DNA of 6,114 nt from an uncultured Gemmatimonadota bacterium (lineage in GTDB: Bacteria; Gemmatimonadota; Gemmatimonadetes; Gemmatimonadales; GWC2-71-9), in assembly GCA_946479825.1 (NCBI GenBank), contig CAMLHU010000140.1, forward strand, positions 1 through 6,114. Reading direction: 5' to 3'. The notes below the pieces were generated by a model. That model was not told the DNA's origin. It saw only the letters and a program-made list of their open reading frames with translations, and did no database searches. Within the stretch, counting starts at the first letter, position 1. Every line of letters begins with the position of its first letter. Positions 1-6,114 of the stretch are shown piece by piece. The position numbers were made by a program, and so were the translations under genes.

Positions 1-320
1 GTGAGGGTCAGGAGCCCCAAGACGTCGGCTTCGCCGTTGAAGATGGCGAGGGTGTCCGGCGAGTCATCGCGCAGGTCCTGGAACGCCGAGGTCGTCGGGT
101 TCGAAAAGCTGATGGCGTGGGTCACGCCGCTGGACCGGAGCGGCTGCGTGAAGACCGTGAGATGGGTGCCCGAGGGGGCGAACGCCGCCGCGTCGCCGGC
201 CTGGGTAAAGTCGCCATCGAGGATGAGGGTCCCCGCCGTGAGCAGGCCCGCCGTCGAATTCCCGGCGAACGTCGCCGCCCCCACCACTTCGAGCGAGTCG
301 GACGCCTGGTTCATCGTGAG
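1..320 (-). repeat. Array 2, repeat unit 8 (partial, runs off left edge)
   Basis: Residues 1932-2037. Opening block L-T-M-N-Q-A-S-D-S-L, strand S-T-A-G-L-L-T-A-G-T-L-I-L-D-G-D-F, then half A as F-A-P-S-G-T-H-L-T-V-F with I-S-F-S-N-P and S-A-F-Q-D-L. The window ends in D-V-L-G-L-L-T-L with the frame still open, so half B and everything C-terminal lie outside. There is no sign of an array end here. Confidence 0.84.
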
Positions 321-3300
321 GGTACCGCCGGCGCCGACGTTGAGCGTCGAGTTGGCCAGCAGGTGGCCGCCGCCGAGCGTGAGGTTCCCGTCCTGGATGT
401 CGATGCTGCTGAGCTGGAACGTCCGGTTGGCGCCGACAGTAAAGGACGCGCTCGCGGCATTGCCCTTATACAGCGGTGCCGCGGGGCCGGCCACGTAGAG
501 GTTGGCCATCGTCGCGCCGGGGTCGATGTAGCTGATCGGGGCGTTGATGACGAGGTCGGTGTCTGGCAGCGCCGGGATGGCGTTGGTGGCCAGGAAGTGG
601 GTCCGCTGGACGGCGTAGGTCGCGCCCGTGCCGAGCGAGAGCGGCCCGGCGAGCAGGAGCGCCTGCAGGTTCACTGCCGGCGGTGCAATCGTGTTGGTGT
701 CGGTCAGGGTGCCGTAGACCGCCAGGGTGTCGCCGTTGATCGGCTGGCTGGTGGTCAGGTTGTTGAGGACGTGGAACTCGCCCTTCGCGAACAGGCCGCC
801 GGTGTTGAAGACGTCGAGGTCGCGGAAGTAGCTGTTGAGCGGCGAGGCGAAGCTCACCGTCTGCTGGCCGCCGCCGTTCAGCACCACCTTGGTGCCGAGC
901 GGGGCGAAGTCGCTCGGGCTCGACGTGGCCAGCTCGCTGAAGCTCCCGCCGACCTGGATCTGGCCCGCGGTGAGGGACGAGCCGGTGCTGCCGCCGCCGA
1001 ACGTGGCGTTCCCGTCGACGAACAGGATGCCGGCGGGATCCGCCATCGTGAGGGTGCCGCCGTTCTCGGTCGTGAAATCGCCGGTGACGCCGATGTTGCC
1101 GGCGCCGATCGTGAGGTTCCCGCCGTTCACGACGAGGGTGGTCGCCGAGGAGTGGAAGTCCACGTGCGCCGAGCCGGTGACTTCGATCGCCTGATAGTCG
1201 ATCGTATCACGGATCGCCTGGTTGGTCCCGGCAAAGCGCGTGACGAGCGGTCCCCAGGAGGTCGGGGTGCCCGGGCCCTGGATCGGGTCGTTGGCGTGGA
1301 GGAGCACCAGCGTATCCACGCTCAGGTTGATGAAGCCACTTTGCACGACCGGCCCGGCGACGGTCATCACCGTGCCGGTGCCGTTCACCGAGCCGTCCGA
1401 GCTCGGCGGGGTGAGCGTGTCGCCGACGTAGATGTTCCCGGACAGCGTCCGTTGCGACGCGATGTTGAACGTCAGGTTCTGCGGGTGCGACTGCGCGGCG
1501 CTCGAGCTCTGGAACGAGACCGGGCCGCCCGAGAAGGTCGAGTTGTCCACGATGCTGAGCAGGTGGCTCCCCGACGCGGCGAACGACAGCGGGCTGTTGG
1601 TGCTGAGCTGCTCGAAGTAGGGTGCCTGGAGCACGCCGGCCGTGAGCAGGCCCGCGGTGCTGCCGCCGCCGAAGCTGGCCAGACCGAATGTGGCCAGGGT
1701 GTCCGCCGGATTCGTCATCGTGAGCGTACCGGTGCCGGTGGTCCGGAAGAGCGAGTCGGCGATCACCGTCTGCCCGTTGACGTTGAAATTGCCGGCCAGG
1801 ACGCTCAGGGTGTCCTGCGCCTCGAACCGCGCCGTCGGATACACGGTGCCGAGGATGTCCACGTTCAGGTAGCTCAGGTTCGACGGGATGGCCTGGTTGG
1901 TGCCGGCGAACCGGGTCGTGATGGCGTAGAAGTTGGTGTCGAGCGGTACCGCCAGCGTGCTGTGGACCTCGAGCGTGTCGAGGGAGAGCCACGCCTGGGT
2001 GTCGGCGACGACGGGGCCCAGTGCCACGACCCGCTCCTGCCCGTTGTCATAGAGATAGCTCGTCTGCCGGATCTGGAGGGAGTCGGCGACGACGAAGGGC
2101 ACCTGGGCGCCGCGGAACAGCTGCGCGCCCCCGGTGCCGACGATGTCGAGCTTATTGAACTGGAGCGCCGGGGTGGAGTAACTGATGGAGCCCGTCTGAG
2201 TCCCGGTGAAGATGGTCCGGTGAGTCCCGGTCGCGAAGAACGCCGAGTCGTTGATCGGCACGAGGCTGAGGGGACGCGCGGTCTGCTCGAACGTCCCGTC
2301 GATGACCAGCGTCCCGGCCGTGAGCTTCCCGGCTTCGCTTCCGCCGGCGAAGTTGGCCCCCCCGAGGGCGGGGCCGGAGCCGAGATCGACGGAATCGGCG
2401 GCCTGGGTCATCACCAGCGTGCCGTGGTCGTACGTCGTGAGCCATCCCAGCACCGTGACCGTGTGCCCGGCCGGCGCGAAGGTGCCGTGGGTGGTGCTGT
2501 CGTCCTGGATGGTGAGGTCGTTCAGGACGGTCAGGTCGGCGCCGGCGCTCGCGCTGCCGGAAACGACCAGGTTCTGATATCCCAGGGCGGGGATCGTCTG
2601 GCCGAGCCCGGAGAAGACCGTGGTCGCGACGCCGTATTGGGCCGTCGGCATCGACGCCGTGAGGGTGCCGGCCACGTCGAGCTCCAGCAGGCCGAACACC
2701 GACGCGGCATCGGCGCCCACGTTGCCGAGCACCTTGACCGGATAGGGGACGGTGCCCTCCCCCACGAGGTGGGTCGTCGAATCCACCAGCGTAGCGCCGG
2801 TCAGGGTCAGGTCGCCGGCAATGACGGTGCCACCCTGTGCGGTGTCACGCACCACGCCGCCGGACAGGACGGTCATGTTCGCGAAGTGAGAGCCGGCGGC
2901 CCCGGTATCCGGGGTGGCGAATCCCCAGGAATGCTGCCCGCTCAGGAACCGGACGGTGTGCGCCCCGGTGGCCGCGAAGCTTGCCGGGCTCGGGCCGGCG
3001 GCCTGGACGAAGTTCCCGCCGAGGTCGATGGCCCCGTTCGTGAGGGCGCCGTAGGTGCTCCGACCCGCGGTGGAGAAGTTGCCGCTCACGGCCAGGGTGT
3101 CGCTGGCGTTCGTCATCACCAGCTTACCGGCGGTGTCGACGACGAAGTCGCCGGTGACGGCGAGGGTATGCCCGCCCAGGTCGAGCTGCCCCGCCGGGAG
3201 CTCGCCGCCCACGATCATCTTCGCGGCGCTCACGTTGGCGCCCAGCGTCGCGGCGCCGCTCACCTTGACGGTGTCGTACGGCAGCGCCGGGATGACCTGG

Positions 3301-6114
3301 CCGCTCCCGCCGAACTCGGTGATCCCGGCGCTGTAGGTGCCGGCCACGGTGAGCGCGCCGGCGAGCCCCAGCGCCTTCGCGGAGAGGGCGCTCCCGGCCG
3401 CCGTGGTCACGTTGCCGCCCACCACCAGCGTGTCCTTGCCCACCGCGGTGATCCCGGCGTTCGCGACGCTGAGGTTGCCGAGGGCGTAGGTCAGCGTGTC
3501 GAAGCTGACGCTGTCGCTCCCGGCCAGGTCGAGGTGGGCGAAGTGCGACTTGGCGGTGTCGGGGTCGCCGAAATGGACGGTGGCGGTCCCCGAGGCGCCG
3601 TCGAGCCGGGTGAGGTGCGCGCCGCTCGCCGCGAAGGCGTGCGGGTCGCCGAAGCCCTCGGTGAAGTTGCCCGCCACGGCCAGCACGCCGTTGGTGAGGA
3701 GCCCGGTCTCATTGCCGCCGGCGAACTGGGCGTTCGCGGCCACGTCGAGGGTGTCGCCGGCGTGGGTCATGACCAGCACGCCGCCGCTGGTGACGAGCAG
3801 GGTGCGGCCGACCAGACCGCGCCGGCCGTTGAGGTCGAGCCGGGCGCTCGCGCCCAGGATGGTCAGGTTGCCGGCCGCCTGCACCGACGCCGTCGGATCG
3901 ACGGCGTAGTTGCCCGTCACCTGCACGCCGCCGAGCTGGCCGGAGACGGTCCCGGCGCCCTTGAGCGACAGGGTGCCCATCCCCGTGACCGTGCCGGCAT
4001 TGGAGACGGAGCTGTCGGCGTAGAGCGTGGCCAGCGAATCGATCGCGAGCGTCGCGCCCGACTGGAGCGTGAGCCGGTTGACCCGGCCGGTCCCGCCGAG
4101 CTGGATGACCGGCGAGTGTGCGGTCCCGGACGGGATCAGCACGTTGCTGGCCGAGTCCGGCACCACGCCGCCCTGCCAGTTGCCGGCGGTGGTCCAGACC
4201 GAGTCGGTGCTGCCGCTCCAGATGGCCGAGGTGCCGGCGGGGACGAAGATCCCGATGTTGAACAGCGCGCTCGTGATGGTCGGGAGCTGCGGCGTGGCCG
4301 CGGTCAGGGTGTAGCCGTTCCCGACCCCGGTGAGGACGAGGTCGTTGAACGTGGCCACGCCGCCCACGGCCGCGCGCTTGAGCGTGCCGGTGAGCGTGCC
4401 GCCCACCGGGTTGGTCCCGATCGCCACGGTGACGGTGTCGGTGAACGTGGTGAGGGTGTCGCCGAGCGGACCCACGGCCGCGGCGCGGATGGCCGGGGCC
4501 AGCGTCACGCCCGTCGTGTCGTTCTGCGGGCCCGGCGCAAAGACGAGCGTGGTCCAGTTGATGATCGCCCCGTCGTTGCCGTTCACGACCGCGGTGGCGG
4601 CCGAGCCGTTGAGCGGGAACGAGCGGTCGAACGCCAGGTCCACCGGCGACCCGTTGGCGGCGCTGTCGGCCACCTGCAGGTACTTGCCGGCGCCGGGCGC
4701 GGTGGTGAACCGCACGTTGGTGAAGACCTGCTGGCCGGCCGCGCCCGCCTCGCTCAACGTGAGCTGGGTCGCGGCCGGGTCCATGTGCTGGAAGGTCACG
4801 CTGTCGAAGCGCACCACCTGCGCGGTGCCGACCGTGGCGAGCGGGAGCGAGTCGAACCCCAGCCCGTCCAGGTCGAGCCCGGCGGCGCTGAGGAGGTGCC
4901 CCTGGCCCAGCAGCGTCGGCGCGGCGCCGGCGCTCTTCTGGAACGTGCCGGCGACGGTGACGTCGCTGCCGAGGGTGACGGTCCCGGCGGCGGGCGCCAG
5001 GGAGAGCCGGTTGAACCGGCTCGACGCGAGCCCCGGATTGGCGAAGCTGACCGTGTCGGTGCCGGTCGGCGAGAACTGCGTGATATGCGAGCCGCTCGGC
5101 TGGAAGTTGGCGGCGGTGCCGGCGACCTGCGCGAAGCTCCCGTGGACGAGCAGGACGCCGGCCGTGTCGAGCCCGGCGCCGCTGGCGGAGGTCGCGATCC
5201 GGAAGCCGCCGACGTCCACCGTGTCGAGCGGGTTGAGCATGGCGAGCTGCGAGCCGTTGAGCACCTGCAGCTGGCCGGTCACGAAGAAGGCGTGGCCCGC
5301 CGGCGTCAGGGTGCCGGTCGCGCCGTCCACCAGCGCCCCGCCCACGATGCGGAGCCGCTTGGCGAGCGTGGCCCCCGCCTGGAAGTGCACAGTGCTGTGG
5401 ATCGAGTCAGGCAGCGTCGCCGGGGCAGCGCTGAAGAACGTGGTGTCGACGCGCCAGCCGTTGCCGCTCGCGTCGGCGAGCCCGGCGGCGAGGGTCGCCG
5501 ACCGGCCGGTGCCGGTCACGGTCCCGCCGATGACGGTGGCCGTCCCCGCGACCGCGAAGCTGCTCGTGGCGCTCACGCCGCCGGCGCTCCCGAACTCGAC
5601 GTCCTGGAAGTGCGACGTGGCCGGGTAGGCGAAGCTGAGCGCCTGCGCCGCGCTGCCCTGGAAGCGGGTGCGGTGGGTGCCAGAGGCCGCGAAGCCGGTG
5701 CCTGAGCTCGCGCCCTGCGCGAAGTTGCCGCGAAGCACCAGCACGCCGGCCGTGAGGTCGCCGGTCGAGCTGCCGCCGTTGGCGGTGAAGGCGCCGCCCA
5801 CGTCCACCGAGTCGGCGGCGTTGGTCATCACGAAGCGCGCGCTGTTGGCGGTGGCGAAGGCGCCGGTAATGGCGAGCGGGTGGCCTGAGGGCTGCAGGAC
5901 GCCGCTCCCGGTCACGAGGAGCGCGCCCTTGACCCGGAGGGCCTTGGCGAGCGCCAGCGTCCCCGTCACGTCCACCGTGGACTGGATGGAATCGGGGAGC
6001 GCCGCCGGCGCGCCGGCGAGGATGGTGGTGTCGGGGGGGCGCGCGACCTGGGGGGGGGGGGGCGGGGGGGGGGCACCCGAGCCCCCCGGGGCCGGCGCGG
6101 GCGCGCCGCCGCCG
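1..6114 (-). CDS. Giant beta-strand repeat surface protein (adhesin-like), internal fragment open at both ends
   Basis: The minus-strand frame from 6113 to 3 is open for 2037 codons without a stop. Start and terminus both lie outside, so no signal peptide, ribosome binding site or C-terminal anchor can be judged. Residue order: Gly/Pro-rich stretch 1-27, first repeat array 28-417, cap 418-522, Ig-like domain 523-620, entry segment 621-779, second repeat array 780-2037. The product is rich in G, A, T, L, V and D, poor in Lys, and has no Cys, as is usual for secreted bacterial repeat proteins. Alternating hydrophobic/small residues with G-x-L-T-V-x-G turns suggest stacked beta-strands, probably a parallel beta-helix. 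Repeats in different copies keep their protein sequence while differing at third positions, which supports this frame. A role as adhesin or outer surface protein is inferred from architecture. No catalytic motif was seen. The window contains no other gene. Confidence 0.93.
321..1052 (-). repeat. Array 2, repeat unit 7 (244 residues, most divergent)
   Basis: Residues 1688-1931. Opening block L-T-M-A-D-P-A-G-I-L lacks the Asp found in all other copies. The next strand is G-S-S-L-T-A-G-Q-I-Q-V-G-G-S-F. Half A reads F-A-P-L-G-T-K-V-V, losing the usual S-G-x-H, with V-S-F-A-S-P and S-Y-F-R-D-L-D-V. Half B is T-H-F-L-A-T-N-A-I-P-A-L-P-D-T-D-L, one residue shorter because the Gln is missing. It is the longest unit. 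Confidence 0.83.
1053..1724 (-). repeat. Array 2, repeat unit 6 (224 residues)
   Basis: Residues 1464-1687. Opening block L-T-M-T-N-P-A-D-T-L and strand G-G-G-S-T-A-G-L-L-T-A-G-V-L. Half A is S-F-A-A-S-G-S-H-L-L-S-I with V-S-F-Q-S-S. Its usual S-x-F before the L-T-F strand is replaced by S-H-P-Q-N. Half B is T-R-F-A-G-T-N-Q-A-I-R-D-T-I-D-Y-Q-A-I-E-V-T-G (1212-1241 for the decapeptide), so P-A-L is replaced by R-D-T. Confidence 0.84.
1725..2417 (-). repeat. Array 2, repeat unit 5 (231 residues)
   Basis: Residues 1233-1463. Opening block L-V-M-T-Q-A-A-D-S-V, followed by a longer loop (G-S-G-P-A-L-G-G-A-N-F) before A-G-K-L-T-A-G-T-L-V-I-D-G. Half A is F-F-A-T-G-T-H-R-T-I-F with I-S-Y-S-T-P and F-N-K-L-D-I. 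Half B is T-R-F-A-G-T-N-Q-A-I-P-S-N-L-S-Y-L-N-V-D-I. The T-R-F-A-G-T-N-Q-A-I decapeptide (1887-1916) is identical in the next unit. Confidence 0.84.
2418..3122 (-). repeat. Array 2, repeat unit 4 (235 residues)
   Basis: Residues 998-1232. Opening block L-V-M-T-N-A-S-D-T-L. The next strand is Y-G-A-L-T-N-G-A-I-D-L-G-G-N-F. Half A is F-A-A-T-G-A-H-T-V-R-F with G-F-A-T-P and S-H-F-A-N-M-T-V. Half B is T-V-F-S-G-L-G-Q-T-I-P-A-L-G-Y-Q-N-L-V-V-S-G. The halves are 111 residues apart, Phe to Phe. The closing strand is G-H-T-V-T-V-L-G-W-L. Confidence 0.85.
3123..3776 (-). repeat. Array 2, repeat unit 3 (218 residues)
   Basis: Residues 780-997. Opening block L-V-M-T-H-A-G-D-T-L, then G-G-N-E-T-G-L-L-T-N-G-V-L-A-V-A-G-N-F. 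Half A is F-A-A-S-G-A-H-L-T-R-L with V-H-F-G-D-P and S-H-F-A-H-L-D-L. Half B is T-E-F-G-G-S-G-Q-V-I-P-A-L-P-Y-D-T-V-K-V-S-G. The unit ends with G-G-H-T-L-A-V-T-G-D-F. It is the shortest full unit of array 2. Confidence 0.85.
3777..4253 (-). other. Entry segment of array 2 (W...W....NW motif plus short strands)
   Basis: Residues 621-779. After a short linker, W-S-G-S-T-D-S-V-W-T-T-A-G-N-W-Q-G-G-V-V-P begins at 4220, followed by D-S-A-S-N-V-L-I-P-S-G. A W-x-G then NW-x-G-G-x-x-P then V-x-I-P layout commonly starts beta-helix modules in bacterial surface and autotransporter-like proteins. Short strands with G-T-V-T-G-x-G-T-L-S-L and G-N-L-T-I-L-G turns follow, then T-L-L-V-T-S-G-G-V leads into the first true unit. 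I infer that this segment nucleates the second helix. Confidence 0.65.
4254..4547 (-). other. Bacterial Ig-like domain (98 residues)
   Basis: Residues 523-620. It starts L-V-F-A-P-G-P-Q-N-D-T-T-G-V-T-L-A-P-A-I and continues T-D-T-V-T-V-A-I-G-T-N-P, G-G-T-L-T-G-T, A-V-G-G-V-A-T-F-N-D-L-V-L and G-N-G-Y-T-L-T-A, ending S-A-L-F-N-I. This string order, especially 'V-T-V-A-I-G-T-N-P' with 'G-V-A-T-F' and 'G-Y-T-L-T-A', is a widespread signature of bacterial Ig-like repeats, and the length of about 95-100 residues fits one domain. It is the only Ig-like copy here. It sits between the two arrays as a hinge or spacer and has no Cys. Its exact Pfam family is uncertain. Confidence 0.8.
4548..4862 (-). 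other. Non-repeat beta-rich cap closing array 1
   Basis: Residues 418-522. It has strands such as V-V-R-F-D-S-V-T-F-Q-H-M-D and Q-V-F-T-N-V-R-F, then Y-L-Q-V-A-D-S-A-A-N-G-S-P-V-D-L, ending D-G-A-I-I-N-W-T-T directly before the Ig-like domain. I recall similar F-x-S-V-T-F to I-x-N-W segments ending beta-helix stretches in large Gemmatimonadota and other surface proteins, but this is recollection and not a search. It probably caps the exposed end of the first beta-helix. Confidence 0.55.
4863..5246 (-). repeat. Array 1, repeat unit 2 (N-terminal part, passing into the cap)
   Basis: Residues 290-417. It starts with L-A-M-L-N-P-L-D-T-V, then L-D-T-A-G-V-L-L-V-H-G-S-F-A-Q, then half A as F-Q-P-S-G-S-H-I-T-Q-F, V-S-F-A-N-P and S-S-R-F-N-R-L-S-L. 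Two further strands (V-T-L-G-S-D-V-T-V-A-G-T-F) follow, and then the repeat pattern stops. No half-B block is present, so this unit is the C-terminal end of the first array. Confidence 0.78.
5247..5834 (-). repeat. Array 1, repeat unit 1 (196 residues)
   Basis: Residues 94-289. It opens with F-V-M-T-N-A-A-D-S-V, then the strand D-L-T-A-G-V-L-V-L-R-G-N-F-A-Q. Half A follows: F-A-A-S-G-T-H-R-T-R-F, then A-L-S-F-A-Y-P and S-H-F-Q-D-V-E-F. The second half carries N-G-W-R-V-D-T-T and A-P-A-T-L-P-D-S-I, ending in G-H-A-F-F-V-T-G. This is the only full unit of the shorter 196-residue type. Its half B lacks the T-x-F-x-G-x-x-Q motif of array 2. Confidence 0.82.
5835..6032 (-). repeat. Array 1, repeat unit 0 (C-terminal part only)
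   Basis: Residues 28-93. It begins D-T-T-I-L-A-G-A-P-A-A-L-P-D-S-I and continues through a V-T-G strand, L-A-K-A-L-R-V and G-H-P-L-A-I-T-G. It aligns without gaps to residues 223-289 of the next unit for most of its length (D-T-T-F-F-S-A-A-P-A-T-L-P-D-S-I, then L-A-K-R-L-R-I, then G-H-A-F-F-V-T-G). The D-T-T anchors are 195 residues apart. The N-terminal half of this unit is lost in the G-rich end or lies outside the window. Confidence 0.8.
6033..6114. other. G-homopolymer and GC-only tract at window end: suspected low-quality contig end or Pro-rich linker
   Basis: Runs of 7 G (6033-6039), 13 G (6050-6062) and 10 G (6064-6073) are followed by almost pure G/C to the end. In the minus frame this reads as Gly/Ala/Pro with seven consecutive prolines at residues 15-21. 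The homology between the two copies of the first array stops at 6033. The downstream copy reads W-R-V before D-T-T (5439-5456), while here the same place reads R-P-P. A real Pro/Gly linker before a repeat array is possible. Poly-G from two-colour sequencing chemistry or a collapsed contig end fits at least as well. The residues encoded here should not be trusted. Confidence 0.7.

Noticed and set aside
1207..1992. Minus-strand frame of 261 codons in another phase (also 2152-2445 and 3491-3712)
   Set aside because: Out of phase with the repeat protein. The translation is Arg/His/Pro/Gly-rich shadow sequence that cuts across units 5 and 6.
4330..5628. Plus-strand open frame of 432 codons and smaller plus-strand frames (e.g. 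1-498, 835-1194, 3496-3909)
   Set aside because: They overlap the repeat gene completely, have no recognisable domain, and are expected in GC-rich DNA.
117..5705. Very long plus-strand open frame as a real gene
   Set aside because: Exact codon-register mirror of the minus gene. The product is charged low-complexity sequence without domains, and openness follows from missing TTA/CTA/TCA in the sense frame.
6050..6073. G-quadruplex or regulatory G-tract
   Set aside because: The runs lie inside an open frame at the suspect window end. A sequencing artefact or Pro codons explain them without a regulatory role.
1..6114. CRISPR array or DNA-level tandem repeat
   Set aside because: Periodicity is at protein level with 588-732 base spacing and diverged DNA. 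No short identical repeats with spacers occur. The longest exact match I noted between units was about 16 bases (236-251 and 1640-1655).
1..6114. PE_PGRS-type Gly-Ala protein or classic autotransporter-associated PATR repeat
   Set aside because: There are no G-G-x-G-G tandem runs, and units of about 220 residues do not match the short PATR motif. No C-terminal barrel is in view.
1..6114. A defence, biosynthetic or other multi-gene system
   Set aside because: Only one gene is present and no enzymatic motif was found in its translation.

Overview
The window is one unbroken piece of a single giant gene on the minus strand. Read from 6113 down to 3, in the phase where each codon occupies positions 3k+2 to 3k, the frame has 2037 codons with no stop, and neither a start nor a terminus falls inside the window. 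I translated this frame line by line. It gives a Gly/Ala/Thr/Leu/Val/Asp-rich, cysteine-free beta-strand repeat protein of the kind found on bacterial cell surfaces. There is no intergenic space, RNA gene, promoter or mobile element.

Layout from N- to C-terminus (right to left). A Gly/Pro/Ala-rich stretch with long G runs (6033-6114) is either a linker or corrupted sequence at a contig end. A first beta-repeat array follows: a partial unit (5835-6032), one full unit of 196 residues (5247-5834) and one part unit (4863-5246). The array closes with a non-repeat cap ending in I-N-W (4548-4862). Next comes an Ig-like domain (4254-4547), then an entry segment with the motif W-x10-W-x4-N-W (3777-4253). 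A second, longer array holds five full units of 218-244 residues and a sixth that runs off the left edge (1-3776).

Each full unit of the second array carries an L-x-M-x4-D block, a 'T-A-G-x-L' strand, and two related strand motifs. Half A is F-x-x-[ST]-G-x-H followed about 20 residues on by S-F-x-x-P and F-x-x-L. Half B is T-x-F-x-G-x-x-Q-x-I-P-A-L. The first array uses a different half-B sequence, D-T-T-x4-A-P-A-x-L-P-D-S-I. The protein is probably exported and built from stacked beta-strands, as adhesins and other large extracellular repeat proteins are. The export route and any ligand cannot be read from this fragment.

The DNA is strongly GC-rich. The sense frame contains no TTA or CTA codon and only two TCA codons. 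That composition, together with the Ig-like and repeat style, resembles giant surface proteins I associate with Gemmatimonadota and other GC-rich soil or sediment bacteria, probably from a metagenome. This taxonomic guess is weak. The same codon bias leaves the opposite strand open for 1862 codons (117-5705), which is a false gene.
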